A stretch of DNA of 64,000 bases from Pseudomonas rhizosphaerae (GTDB lineage: Bacteria; Pseudomonadota; Gammaproteobacteria; Pseudomonadales; Pseudomonadaceae). The position numbers and the translations under genes were made by a program. Shown here piece by piece: positions 31,998 to 40,879 of the stretch; position 1 is the first letter of the stretch, and the number at the start of each line of letters is the position of its first letter. The notes under the pieces are model-generated. The model searched no databases. It worked only from the letters and a program-made list of their open reading frames with translations, and was not told the DNA's origin. Where the stretch lies: positions 2,480,001 to 2,544,000 of the forward strand of contig NZ_CP009533.1 in the NCBI RefSeq assembly GCF_000761155.1, given 5' to 3'.

Positions 31998-32654
31998 TCA
32001 GAAACGCATTTCGATCACGTCGTCGGCGATGATCAACTTGCCTGCCGTCTTCGCCTTGATCTCGTCGATGCTGACGCCCGGTGCCCGTTCCTTGAGGATG
32101 AACGCACCGTCCTCGATTTCCAGGTAGGCCAGGTCGGTCAGCACCTTGCGAATGCAGCCGGCGCCGGTCAGTGGCAGGCTGCACAGGGGCAACAGTTTCG
32201 ACTCGCCGTCCTTGGATGCGTGAGTCATGGTCACGATGATGTTCTCCGCGCCCGCCACCAGGTCCATGGCCCCGCCCATGCCCTTGACCAGCTTGCCGGG
32301 GATCATCCACGAGGCAATGTTGCCCTGCACGTCCACCTCGAAGGCACCGAGCACGGTGAGGTCGACGTGGCCGCCGCGAATCATCGCGAACGACTGCGCC
32401 GAATCGAAGATAGAAGCGCCCTGGCGGGCGGTCACGGTCTGCTTGCCGGCATTGATCATGTCGGCATCGACGGTTTCCTCTGTGGGGAATTCGCCCATGC
32501 CCAGCAGGCCATTTTCCGATTGCAGCATCACATCGATGCCGTCCGGCACGTAGTTGGCCACCAGGGTCGGGATGCCGATGCCAAGGTTTACGTAGTAACC
32601 GTCTTGCAGTTCGCGCGCTACGCGCTGGGCCATTTGTTCGCGGGTCAGTGCCAT
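31998..32654 (-). CDS. atoA: 3-oxoacid (acetoacetyl) CoA-transferase subunit B
   Basis: This is the catalytic subunit of a heteromeric CoA-transferase that activates acetoacetate or short-chain acids using acetyl- or succinyl-CoA. The protein has 218 residues. The catalytic glutamate is E47 in SENGLLGMG. NLGIGIPTLVANY at 23-35 and the GGAMDLVAGA stretch fit the family. A GAGG site precedes ATG 32654. Its partner subunit gene, 39 bp upstream, carries a frameshift, so whether an active complex is made is uncertain. Confidence 0.93.
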   Translation of the reverse strand: MALTREQMAQRVARELQDGYYVNLGIGIPTLVANYVPDGIDVMLQSENGLLGMGEFPTEETVDADMINAGKQTVTARQGASIFDSAQSFAMIRGGHVDLTVLGAFEVDVQGNIASWMIPGKLVKGMGGAMDLVAGAENIIVTMTHASKDGESKLLPLCSLPLTGAGCIRKVLTDLAYLEIEDGAFILKERAPGVSIDEIKAKTAGKLIIADDVIEMRF

Positions 32655-32693
32655 GATGAAAACCTCGTGTGAAACAGGGCGAATGGGGACGAT

Positions 32694-33391
32694 TCAGGCC
32701 TTGAGCGTGCGCTTCTCGATGCGCTTCTCGAAGGTGCCCTGGATCACCCGGTCAACGTAGATGCCGGGCGTATGGATGTGCTCTGGCAGCAGCACACCCG
32801 GCTCGACGATCTCCTCGACCTCGACCACGGTGATGCGCCCGGCGCTCGCGGCCAGCGGGTTGAAGTTCTGTGCGGTATGACGATAGACGACGTTGCCGAA
32901 ATGGTCGGCCTTCCAGCCTTTGACGATGGCGAAATCACCCGTGATGGCCTGCTCCAGAATGTAGTGGCGGCCGTTGAATTCGCGCACTTCCTTGCCTTCG
33001 GCAATCGGTGTGCCGTAGCCGGTGGCCGTGAAAAACGCGGAGATGCCAGCGCCGCCGGCGCGCATCTTCTCGGCCAACGTGCCTTGGGGGTCAGTTCGAC
33101 CTCGAGTTCGCCATCGAGCAGCTGCCGCTCGAACAGCGCGTTTTCGCCCACGTAGGAGGCGATCATCTTGCGGATCTGCCGGTCTTCGAGCAGTACGCCC
33201 AGGCCGAAGCCATCGACGCCACAGTTGTTGGACACCACCGTGAGGTCGCGCACGCCGAGCCGCTTGATCTCGGCAATGAGGTTTTCCGGGATGCCGCACA
33301 GGCCGAACCCGCCGGCCAGTACCGTCATGCCATCGCGCAGGCCATCGAGCGCCTGTGCGTAGGTTGCCACTCGCTTATCGAGTCCAGCCAT
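32694..33391 (-). pseudogene. atoD: CoA-transferase subunit A, single-base frameshift
   Basis: The N-terminal part ([43 protein letters not shown], then ELEVELTP) is in one frame. The C-terminal part ([19 protein letters not shown] to RTLKA) continues in the next frame. The break is at a run of five G's at 33086-33090; one more G would restore the family sequence [11 protein letters not shown]. All other parts look intact, which fits either a sequencing error in the homopolymer or a very recent mutation. Intact length would be about 232 residues. ATG 33391 has an AAAGGCGA site. Confidence 0.85.
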
Positions 33392-33520
33392 GATCGTTCG
33401 CCTTTTATTGTTTGTCATGGCGCCGTCCGTGCCGCGACGGCGTGGGTGCAGGTATCTTCTCCCCGCACGGCTAATTTGTTAATTTTGTTTTTCTTCGGTA
33501 TTGATTGGTTTTCCAAATAG
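33392..33520. promoter_or_regulatory. Divergent regulatory region of the LysR gene and CoA-transferase operon
   Basis: A 129-bp AT-rich gap separates the divergent genes. TAATTTGTTAATTTTG at 33472-33487 contains an imperfect AATT-type inverted repeat, and several T-N11-A spacings fit LysR boxes. No Shine-Dalgarno sequence is seen before the LysR ATG. Confidence 0.4.
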
Positions 33521-34414
33521 ATGAACGTCAAACAGCTCCGCGCCTTTCTCGCCGTGGCCCAGGCCCTGAGCTTTGCCCAGGCGGGCGAAAAATTGCACCT
33601 GTCCCAGCCTGCGCTGAGCCTGACCATCAAGGGCCTGGAAGAAGACCTGGGCGGCGCGCTGCTGATCCGTACCACGCGCAGCGTCAGCCTCACGCCCGAA
33701 GGCGAAGCCCTGCTGCCGCTGGCCCGGCGCCTCCTGGCGGATTGGGACAACACCGAGGAGCTGCTGCGCCAGCACTTCACCCTGCAATTGGGCAAGGTGT
33801 CCATCGCGGCCATGCCGTCGTTCGCCGGCAACCTGTTGCCCGGGGCACTGCGGATCTTTCGCGACCGCTACCCACGGGTCAACGTCGCCGTGCATGATGT
33901 GATCAACGAGCAGGTGGTGGAGATGGTTCGCCATCGCCGGGTCGAACTGGGCATCGGCTTCGAGCCTGAAAGCACGTCTTCGCTGGTGTTCACGCCCTTC
34001 TACACCGATCGGTTCGTGGCCGTTGTGCCGGCCGACTCGCCCCTGGCTGAGCAAGCGGCGGTCACTTGGCAGACCCTGCTGGCCTATGACTTCATTGCCC
34101 TGCAGCGACCTTCAGCGGTGCGCCTGCTGCTGGAAAGCGCCGTCAGCGAGGAGCACGGCAAGCTGGCGGTGGCGTTCGAAAGTCACCAGTTGAGCACCAT
34201 CGGGCGCATGGTCGCCCATGGCCTGGGCGTCAGCGCGGTACCGGCCCTGTGCATCGAGCAGATGCACGAACTGGGGGCGCGCTGCGTGCCGCTGGAGTCG
34301 CCCAGCGTCGAGCGTCGAATCGGCCTGATGCGTCTGCCGGACCACAAGCTTTCGGCCGCCGCACACGCGCTGATGGAAGTGCTGCTGGAGCACACGGCCC
34401 ACCGTCGCCAATGA
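33521..34414 (+). CDS. LysR-family transcriptional regulator
   Basis: The 297-residue protein has the N-terminal winged helix of LysR (VKQLRAFLAVAQALSFAQAG, then LSQPALSLTIKGLE at about 28-41) and a C-terminal effector-binding domain. It is divergent from the short-chain fatty acid operon and most likely activates it, as is usual for this arrangement. No ribosome site is visible before ATG 33521; TTTTCCAAATAG precedes it, so translation may be weak or the transcript leaderless. A REP pair follows the gene. Confidence 0.9.
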   Translation: MNVKQLRAFLAVAQALSFAQAGEKLHLSQPALSLTIKGLEEDLGGALLIRTTRSVSLTPEGEALLPLARRLLADWDNTEELLRQHFTLQLGKVSIAAMPSFAGNLLPGALRIFRDRYPRVNVAVHDVINEQVVEMVRHRRVELGIGFEPESTSSLVFTPFYTDRFVAVVPADSPLAEQAAVTWQTLLAYDFIALQRPSAVRLLLESAVSEEHGKLAVAFESHQLSTIGRMVAHGLGVSAVPALCIEQMHELGARCVPLESPSVERRIGLMRLPDHKLSAAAHALMEVLLEHTAHRRQ

Positions 34415-34473
34415 CCCTGTCACCCGACGGTTTGAACCGCAGCCCGATGACACTGCCCAACCCACAGGCCCCT

Positions 34474-34561
34474 TGTAGCAGCGGCGCAAGCCGCGTCAGC
34501 GGTCCCCGCGGTATTCTGACCCACCGCGTCGAGGCCGGACGCGGCTTGCGCCGCTGCTACA
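34474..34561. repeat. REP inverted pair (BIME-like), copy 2
   Basis: Arms at 34474-34497 and 34538-34561 are perfect 24-bp inverted copies with a 40-bp centre. The arms are identical to the right arm of the pair at 27813-27901, although the centres differ. It lies between the LysR gene and the aldo/keto reductase gene. Confidence 0.85.
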
Positions 34562-34598
34562 GGGGAGCTCAATTCCTTTTCCATCGAGGAGCATTGTG

Positions 34599-35420
34599 AT
34601 GAGCAGCATCGATCTCGCCGGCAGGCCGGTTCCACGGATTGGCCAGGGCACCTGGCGTATGGGCGAGGATCCGGCTCGTGCCAAGCAGGAAATTGCCGCA
34701 TTGCAGGAAGGCATCGACCTGAGCCTGACCTTGCTCGACACCGCTGAAATGTACGGCGAAGGCGGTGCCGAGAAAATCGTCGGCCAGGCCATCCAGGGCC
34801 GCCGGGACCAGGTCATGCTGGTCAGCAAGGTCTACCCCCATAACGCCAGCCTCCGGGGCGTGGCGCAAGCCTGCGAGCGCAGCCTGCAGCGCATGCAGGT
34901 GGAGCACATCGACCTGTACCTGCTGCACTGGCGTGGTCAGTACCCGCTGAGCGAAACGGTGGAAGCCTTCGAGCGTCTGCGTGAGCAGGGCAAGATCGGC
35001 GCCTGGGGCGTGTCGAATTTCGATGTCGATGACATGATCGAGCTGAACGATGAACGCTGTGCGACCAACCAGGTGCTGTACAACCTGGAAGAGCGCGGCA
35101 TCGAGTTCGACCTGCTGCCCTGGTGTGCCGAGCGGGCAATGCCGGTGATGGCCTACTGTCCGATTGCCCAGGGCGGCCGCTTGCTCGACCAACCGGCATT
35201 ACGCCAGGTTGCGCAGCGCCACGGCGTCACGCCGGCGCAAGCCTGCCTGGCCTGGGTCATTCGCCGTGAAGGGGTGATCGCCATCCCCAAAGCCTCCACG
35301 GCCGAACATGTGCGCCTGAACGCCGCCGCCCTGCACGTCAAACTCGATGCCGAAGACTTCGCCGCGTTGGATCGAGCCTACCCGGCACCACAACGCAAGC
35401 AGCGGCTCAACATGGTCTGA
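34599..35420 (+). CDS. Aldo/keto reductase, YeaE-like
   Basis: This NAD(P)H-dependent carbonyl reductase has 273 residues and a TIM barrel. The catalytic tetrad fits D47 and Y52 (LLDTAEMYGEGG), K77 (VSKVYP) and H110 (LYLLHWRG). The end LDRAYPAPQRKQ matches the YeaE group, which reduces methylglyoxal-type aldehydes in E. coli. Two starts are possible, GTG 34596 and ATG 34599. ATG 34599 has the better spacing (7 nt) from GAGGAG, so it is chosen. Confidence 0.9.
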   Translation: MSSIDLAGRPVPRIGQGTWRMGEDPARAKQEIAALQEGIDLSLTLLDTAEMYGEGGAEKIVGQAIQGRRDQVMLVSKVYPHNASLRGVAQACERSLQRMQVEHIDLYLLHWRGQYPLSETVEAFERLREQGKIGAWGVSNFDVDDMIELNDERCATNQVLYNLEERGIEFDLLPWCAERAMPVMAYCPIAQGGRLLDQPALRQVAQRHGVTPAQACLAWVIRREGVIAIPKASTAEHVRLNAAALHVKLDAEDFAALDRAYPAPQRKQRLNMV

Positions 35421-35450
35421 AGCCGCCGCGTGCCGCCGACCGAGGCGCCG

Positions 35451-35984
35451 TCAATCGTCCAGCGGTTGCGGCGCCTTGCTCGGTTTCGCGGCCTTGGCGG
35501 GCTTGTTCGTCGGCTCCTGCGCGGCGGCTGCGACCGGGGCTGGCGCATTGGCCTCCTTCTCGGCTGCGGGCAATTGATCGATGGTACTGAACAGCTGCGC
35601 AGGCTCCACGTAGCCCGCCTGTTCGAGCTTTTTCTCGCCATCCTTGCCCAGCAGCACGAACTTCTGACTGGAGCCGGCGCCCAGCTTGAGGTCGCGGATC
35701 AGGGACATGGTCGCCTGTGGATCGAGGTCCTTGCCGTCGCGCTGGCCAATGGTGTTGATCACGGTGTAAAGCACCATGCCGCGTTGCTTGAATCCATCGC
35801 GGTTGGCCGGCTCTTCCAGCGCCTTGCGCAGCTTGAGCAGGTTGGGATCCACCGAGCTCGGTGCGATCACCACCAGCGGCCGCAGCCGCCCGCGGTCCTG
35901 GGCCAGTGGGCTGTCGCCATCGGCGGCCAGCAGGGGCGCGGCGAATGCGAACAGTGTGGCGAGGGTCAGCGACCGGATCATCAT
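35451..35984 (-). CDS. Exported DUF4174 domain protein
   Basis: The 177-residue protein has a signal peptide (MMIRSLTLATLFAFAAPLLA, cleaved near residue 20). The DUF4174 domain (about 28-130) includes LRPLVVIAPS and SSQKFVLLGKDGEKKL. The C-terminus from about 140 is an Ala/Pro/Lys-rich linker ending PKAAKPSKAP-like units. Function is unknown; it is probably periplasmic. AAGGAG 7 nt before ATG 35984 sets the start. It lies 34 bp downstream of the EamA exporter gene on the same strand, so the two may form an operon. Confidence 0.85.
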   Translation of the reverse strand: MMIRSLTLATLFAFAAPLLAADGDSPLAQDRGRLRPLVVIAPSSVDPNLLKLRKALEEPANRDGFKQRGMVLYTVINTIGQRDGKDLDPQATMSLIRDLKLGAGSSQKFVLLGKDGEKKLEQAGYVEPAQLFSTIDQLPAAEKEANAPAPVAAAAQEPTNKPAKAAKPSKAPQPLDD

Positions 35985-36018
35985 GCTCCATCTCCTTGAC
36001 GTATCGATGCCCTCATCA

Positions 36019-36918
36019 TTACAGAGATTTGGCCCTCGTGCGAGCCGGGGCCAGACGGCCGAACAGGCTGCTGCCGAACACATTGATCAACAGCCCGATC
36101 ATGACCAGCGCGCCGCCCCACCACTGCAAGGCGCCCAGCCGCTCACCAAGAATCCACGCCGAAGAACTCAAGCCCACCACCGGCACCAGCAGCGAAAATG
36201 GCGCCACCTTGCCGGCCGGATAGCGCGACAGCAACGTGCTCCACAGGCTGTAGCCGAGCACAGTGGCCACGGCCGCCAGATAGACCAGGCTGCCGATAGA
36301 CTTCCAGCCGATGCCCAACAGCGACTGCTGGATCAGCGCCGGCCCTTCCAGCCACAACGACAACGCGAAGAACGGCAACGGCGGGATCAGTGCGCCCCAG
36401 ATCACCAGCGCGACCAGGTCGATGTCACCGAAGCGACGGGTGATGATGTTGCCCATCGCCCACATCGACGCGGCGCACAGGGTCAGCAGCACGGCCACCA
36501 GCGGCGTCGCCTGATCGCTTTCCAAACCGATCATCGCCAGACCGCCGGCGGCGACCAGCAGCCCCACCACACTGGCTGCGCGCAGACGCTCGCCAATGAA
36601 CAGCGCGGCGAAGAACAAGGTGAAAAACGCCTGGGACTGCAGCACCAGCGAAGCCAGACCTGCTGGCATACCATTGGCCATCGCCTCGAACAGAAACGCG
36701 AACTGGCCCAGGGAAATGGTCGCGCCATAGGCGATCAGCCAGCGCAGCGGCAGGTTCGGACGGCGGATGAAGAACACTGCCGGAATCGCTACCAAGGTGA
36801 AACGCAGGCCGCCCAGCAGCATTGGCGGCAGGCCGTCCAGCCCGTAGCGAATCACCACGAAATTCAGGCCCCAGACGACAATCACGATCAGGGCCAACAT
36901 CAGGTCTCTCGGTGCCAC
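36019..36918 (-). CDS. eamA: EamA-family exporter (O-acetylserine/cysteine exporter-like)
   Basis: This inner-membrane exporter of the drug/metabolite transporter superfamily has 299 residues, two EamA repeats and about 10 TM segments. The N-terminus (LALIVIVVWGLNFVVIRYGL), GLRFTLVAIPAVFF and GMPAGLASLVLQSQAFFT follow E. coli EamA, which exports O-acetylserine and cysteine. I chose GTG 36918 because homology starts there and GGAGG lies 5 nt upstream; the first ATG is 18 bp further in. The substrate is inferred by similarity only. Confidence 0.88.
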   Translation of the reverse strand: MAPRDLMLALIVIVVWGLNFVVIRYGLDGLPPMLLGGLRFTLVAIPAVFFIRRPNLPLRWLIAYGATISLGQFAFLFEAMANGMPAGLASLVLQSQAFFTLFFAALFIGERLRAASVVGLLVAAGGLAMIGLESDQATPLVAVLLTLCAASMWAMGNIITRRFGDIDLVALVIWGALIPPLPFFALSLWLEGPALIQQSLLGIGWKSIGSLVYLAAVATVLGYSLWSTLLSRYPAGKVAPFSLLVPVVGLSSSAWILGERLGALQWWGGALVMIGLLINVFGSSLFGRLAPARTRAKSL

Positions 36919-37131
36919 GGTACCTCCACAGGTTCAGGTCAGTCCGTACGGGCAGCGGCCCCTTCCATGGGAGGGCGACTGCGCTGATCAGCCCGATCAT
37001 TCTTGCCTATCCCGGACCTGCGCGGGAACCTGTTTCAAAACTTTTCTGAAATGGCTCACCAGGCCGAACGTTCCGTCCCGGCCCACGCTTGAGCTAGAGT
37101 GCACGCACAGTGCCATTTCGGGAGTCGAACG

Positions 37132-37557
37132 ATGCGTGTGTTCTGGGTAATGCTGGTTGCGGTGGGCTTGTCGGGTTGCACTTCGTTCCGCGCCGACACG
37201 GAACACCTGAAGGCGGTACCGGCCGAGCGCCTGTCAGCCTGGCAACAGACGCTGGCGACCTCGAGCGAGCTGGTGGTGGACCGCGACATCGGCATCATGG
37301 GCGGCGGCTGCTACGTCGCCTTGATGATCGACCGCGAGCCTGCGGCGCTCATGGCCGTGGGCGAGGTCGCAACCTTCCACCTGCCGCCTGGCGAACACAT
37401 CGTCGGCATTACCACCGACAAACAGGGCGGCATGCTGTGCAGCAAGGGCCGCCTGGACCGCGAGTTGCGCTTGCAGACAAGCGCTGGCCAGCGCCAGCAC
37501 CTGCGTATCGTCAGCGAAGCCAAGAGCGGCTTCGGCATCGTGCTGGATCCGCGCTGA
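37132..37557 (+). CDS. Small putative outer-membrane or periplasmic lipoprotein
   Basis: The 141-residue protein has a lipoprotein signal (MRVFWVMLVAVGLSGC, lipobox LSGC with C16). The mature part has a GGGCYVALMIDREPAAL strand region and FHLPPGEHIVGI, which suggest a small beta domain with two further Cys (C62 and C102 by rough count) that could form a disulfide. A CGGGAG site precedes ATG 37132. Function is unknown. It is the first plus-strand gene after the EamA divergence. Confidence 0.8.
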   Translation: MRVFWVMLVAVGLSGCTSFRADTEHLKAVPAERLSAWQQTLATSSELVVDRDIGIMGGGCYVALMIDREPAALMAVGEVATFHLPPGEHIVGITTDKQGGMLCSKGRLDRELRLQTSAGQRQHLRIVSEAKSGFGIVLDPR

Positions 37558-37609
37558 GTCTGCCGCGCCTGCTTGCCTTTCCCCATCGTTCACCTCACCA
37601 GGAGTCGCC

Positions 37610-38332
37610 ATGCCCAGCCAGGCTCAGCAGTACAACACGCACCAGCAGCCGATCGGCCACACCTTGCCAGACTGGACTGCACGCCCTCGCCCGGCCCATG
37701 AAGTCATCGAGGGTCGCTACTGCCGCCTCGAACCCTTGAACGCGACCGCCCACGCCGAAGACTTGTACAGCGGCTATTGCCAGCAGACCGACGGCAGCGA
37801 CTGGACCTACCTGCCGGTCGGCCCGTTCGCCGACCTCGACAGCTATCGCCTGCATGTGCAGAACGCTGCAGCCAGCCAGGACCCGCAGCACTGGGCAGTG
37901 ATCGACCTGCGTACCCAACGTGCGGTGGGCACCCTGGCGTTGATGCGCATGGACCCCACAAACGGCGTTATCGAAGTGGGCCACGTGGCGTTCTCGCCGC
38001 TGATGAAACGCACGCCGATTTCAACCGAGGCCCAGTACCTGTTGATGCGGCTGGTGTTCGACGAACTGGGCTACCGCCGCTACGAATGGAAATGCGATGC
38101 CCTCAACGCACCGTCGCGCAAGGCCGCCGAGCGACTGGGCTTCAGCTTCGAAGGCATCTTTCGTCAGGCATTGGTGTACAAGGGGCGCAACCGCGACACT
38201 GCCTGGTTTTCCATCATCGACGGCGAATGGCCTGCGCTGCGCGGCGCGTTCGAGCGCTGGCTGGCCATGGAAAACTTCGACGACGCGGGCCAGCAGTTGA
38301 CGGCCTTGACCGCCTGTCGCCAGCAGGATTGA
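37610..38332 (+). CDS. GNAT-family N-acetyltransferase (RimJ/RimL-like)
   Basis: The 240-residue protein has one GNAT domain. GRYCRLEPLN (about 34-43) begins the fold. VGTLALMRMDPTNGVIEVGH and the motif A/B region with NAPSRKAAERLGFSFEGIFRQ follow the RimJ/RimL type that acetylates N-terminal or small-molecule amines with acetyl-CoA. An AGGAG site precedes the ATG. The substrate is unknown. It is followed closely by the gamma-glutamyltransferase gene. Confidence 0.88.
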   Translation: MPSQAQQYNTHQQPIGHTLPDWTARPRPAHEVIEGRYCRLEPLNATAHAEDLYSGYCQQTDGSDWTYLPVGPFADLDSYRLHVQNAAASQDPQHWAVIDLRTQRAVGTLALMRMDPTNGVIEVGHVAFSPLMKRTPISTEAQYLLMRLVFDELGYRRYEWKCDALNAPSRKAAERLGFSFEGIFRQALVYKGRNRDTAWFSIIDGEWPALRGAFERWLAMENFDDAGQQLTALTACRQQD

Positions 38333-38407
38333 GAAACACGGCTATCCTTGCGGATGGCGAAGCGATTCGCCTGTGTGCTCCCCATCCACCGCATAAGAGA
38401 GCTGCCC

Positions 38408-40135
38408 TTGAAACTCGAACACCTGCCCAAGTCACTGATTGCCATCACCTTCGCGCTGGTACCTGTCGTTGGATTCGCCGCCTCCCCGGCCCCCGTCGCC
38501 GCCCAGAACGGCATGGTCGTCACCGCGCAGCAACTGGCCACCCACATTGGCGTGGACGTGCTCAAGGACGGCGGCAATGCCGTCGACGCTGCGGTGGCCG
38601 TAGCCTACGCCCTGGCCGTGGTCTACCCGGCTGCGGGCAACATCGGCGGTGGTGGTTTCATGACCCTGCAGATGGCCGACGGCCGCAAGACCTTTCTCGA
38701 CTTCCGCGAGAAGGCGCCATTGGCCGCCACCCCGGACATGTACCTGGACAAGGCCGGCAACGTCATCGAAGGGCTGAGCACCGACGGCCACCTGTCGGTG
38801 GGCATTCCAGGCACCGTCTCGGGCATGGAGCTGGCCTTGCAGAAGTACGGCACCTTCAAGCGTGCCGACCTGCTCGCACCGGCCATCAAGCTGGCGGACG
38901 AGGGCTTTACCCTTGGCCAGGGCGACGTTGATCTGCTGGAAACCGCCACCGAGGACTTCCGCAAGGACAGCCAGGACTCGGCGAAGATCTTCCTCAACCA
39001 GGGCCAGCCGTTCAAGGCCGGTGACAAACTGGTGCAGAAAGACCTGGCGCGCACCCTGCGGGAAATCGCCGACAAGGGCAACGCCGGCTTCTATCAGGGC
39101 TGGGTGGCCAAGGCCATCGTCGATTCGAGCCGGGCCGGCAAGGGCATCATCACCCAGGCCGACCTCGACAAGTACAAGACTCGCGAGCTGGACCCCATCG
39201 AGTGCGACTACCGCGGCTACCATGTAATTTCCGCGCCACCACCCAGCTCGGGCGGTGTGGTCATCTGCCAGATCATGAACATCCTGCAGGGCTACCCGAT
39301 GGCCGAGCTGGGCTACGGCTCGGCACAGGGCATGCACTACCAGATCGAAGCCATGCGCCACGCCTACGTGGACCGCAACAGCTACCTGGGCGACCCGGAC
39401 TTCGTCAAGAACCCCATCGCCCACCTGCTCGACGCTAACTACGCAACCAAAATCCGCAACAGCATCGAGCCGAACAAGGCCGGCGTTTCGGCCGAGATCA
39501 AACCCGGCGTGGCGCCCCATGAAGGCAGCAACACCACTCACTACTCCATCGTCGATCAGTGGGGCAATGCCGTTTCGGTGACCTACACCCTCAACGGCTG
39601 GTTCGGCGCGCGGGTCATGGCCAGCGGCACCGGCATCCTGCTCAACGACGAGATGGACGACTTCACTTCAAAGGTCGGCGTGGCCAACATGTATGGCTTG
39701 GTGCAGGGCGAAGCCAACGCCATCGCCCCCTACAAGACGCCGCTGTCGTCCATGAGCCCGACCATCGTCACCAAGGACGGCAAGCCGGTCATGGTACTCG
39801 GCACGCCCGGTGGCAGCCGGATCATCACCGCGACCTTGCTGACCATGCTCAACGTCATCGACTATGGCATGGACATCCAGCAGGCGGTCAATGCGCCGCG
39901 CTTCCATCAACAGTGGATGCCCGACGTCACCAACCTGGAACACTTCGCTATCAGCCCGGATACGCGCAAGATTCTCGAAAGCTGGGGGCACAAGTTCGGT
40001 GAGCCACAGGATGCCAATCACCTGGCCGCAATCCTGGTCGGCGCGCCTTCACTAGGTGGCAAGCCCGTTGCCAACAACCGTTTCTACGGTGCCAACGATC
40101 CACGCCGTAACACCGGCCTTGCCGAAGGCTACTGA
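38408..40135 (+). CDS. ggt: Gamma-glutamyltransferase (periplasmic proenzyme)
   Basis: This enzyme hydrolyses glutathione and transfers gamma-glutamyl groups in the periplasm. It is autocleaved into two subunits. The protein is about 575 residues. The signal peptide is KLEHLPKSLIAITFALVPVVGFAA. GGNAVDAAVAVAYALAVV and GNIGGGGFMT mark the large subunit. The autocleavage site is N375/T376 in EGSNTTHYSIVD, and GTPGGSRI lies near the end. I chose TTG 38408 because the signal peptide begins there; the open frame extends 20 codons further upstream (TTG 38348), but that part would disturb the signal. Confidence 0.9.
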   Translation: MKLEHLPKSLIAITFALVPVVGFAASPAPVAAQNGMVVTAQQLATHIGVDVLKDGGNAVDAAVAVAYALAVVYPAAGNIGGGGFMTLQMADGRKTFLDFREKAPLAATPDMYLDKAGNVIEGLSTDGHLSVGIPGTVSGMELALQKYGTFKRADLLAPAIKLADEGFTLGQGDVDLLETATEDFRKDSQDSAKIFLNQGQPFKAGDKLVQKDLARTLREIADKGNAGFYQGWVAKAIVDSSRAGKGIITQADLDKYKTRELDPIECDYRGYHVISAPPPSSGGVVICQIMNILQGYPMAELGYGSAQGMHYQIEAMRHAYVDRNSYLGDPDFVKNPIAHLLDANYATKIRNSIEPNKAGVSAEIKPGVAPHEGSNTTHYSIVDQWGNAVSVTYTLNGWFGARVMASGTGILLNDEMDDFTSKVGVANMYGLVQGEANAIAPYKTPLSSMSPTIVTKDGKPVMVLGTPGGSRIITATLLTMLNVIDYGMDIQQAVNAPRFHQQWMPDVTNLEHFAISPDTRKILESWGHKFGEPQDANHLAAILVGAPSLGGKPVANNRFYGANDPRRNTGLAEGY

Positions 40136-40146
40136 GCCTATTAACA

Positions 40147-40178
40147 CGCGGTCAGGCCAGTGCATGGGCCTGACCGCG
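40147..40178 (+). terminator. Long hairpin after ggt
   Basis: Perfect 12-bp arms CGCGGTCAGGCC (40147-40158) and GGCCTGACCGCG (40167-40178) flank an 8-nt loop, 11 bp after the ggt stop. There is no T-run, so it may be a Rho-assisted or mRNA-stabilising end. Confidence 0.5.
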
Positions 40179-40282
40179 CGCACCACCGGTGAACGATCCA
40201 CCTGAACTTTCCATTTTCCCCCGCGCTCAGATTTTTTGATTGCCTGGCACGCCAGGCCTTAACTGACCCGAGGAAAATACAC

Positions 40283-40846
40283 ATGGCTACCCAACTGCAA
40301 GGCAAGAAAGTCCTGTTCATCACCGCCAACACCGGTATCGAGCGTGACGAATTGCTCAAGCCCGTTGAAGCATTGCGCGCAGCCGGCGCCACCGTGACCC
40401 ACGCCTCCAGCGAAGGCGGCACCGTGCAGACCTTCCAACAGGACACCGAAAAAGACCGCACCGTCGAATCCGACGGCAAGATCCAGGGCCTCAACGCCAG
40501 CGACTTCGATGCACTGGTAATCCCAGGCGGTACCGTCAACGCCGACACCCTGCGTCAGGACACCGATGCCCAGCAACTGGTCAAGGCCTTCGCCGATGCA
40601 GGCAAAGTGGTCGCTGCCATCTGCCACGGCCCATGGCTGCTGATCAATGCCGGCGTCATTCCCGGCAAGACCCTGACCTCCTACCCCAGCGTCAGCCTCG
40701 ACCTGACCAACGCCAAGGCCGCGGGCTGGGTCGACCAGGAAGTCATGCAGTGTGGTGCCAATGGCTGGACCCTGATCACCTCGCGTACACCTGACGATAT
40801 CCCTGCGTTCAACGACGCCATCATCAAGGCCCTCGGCGCAGCCTGA
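40283..40846 (+). CDS. DJ-1/PfpI-family protein (YhbO-like)
   Basis: The 187-residue protein has the class I glutamine-amidotransferase-like fold. The nucleophile elbow AAICHGPWLL places C114 next to H115, and PGGTVNADTLR is typical of the PfpI/YhbO group, which is linked to glyoxal or protein-glycation stress defence. A CGAGGAAAA site precedes the ATG. An Old Yellow Enzyme gene follows after 33 bp, so the two may be co-expressed in electrophile stress. That link is inference. Confidence 0.9.
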   Translation: MATQLQGKKVLFITANTGIERDELLKPVEALRAAGATVTHASSEGGTVQTFQQDTEKDRTVESDGKIQGLNASDFDALVIPGGTVNADTLRQDTDAQQLVKAFADAGKVVAAICHGPWLLINAGVIPGKTLTSYPSVSLDLTNAKAAGWVDQEVMQCGANGWTLITSRTPDDIPAFNDAIIKALGAA

Positions 40847-40879
40847 GCAGCCCTTCCACTTACAGATAAGGGAGCCTAG

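Noticed and set aside
37024..37050. GGAACC...TCTGA resembling a sigmaE/AlgU promoter before the lipoprotein gene
   Set aside because: Spacing is 13 bp instead of 16-17, and the -35 is GAACCT rather than GAACTT.
40242..40260. CTGGCACG resembling a sigma54 -24 box before the PfpI gene
   Set aside because: The expected TTGC at -12 is absent (GCCT instead). The sequence is better explained as the CCTGGC/GCCAGG inverted repeat.
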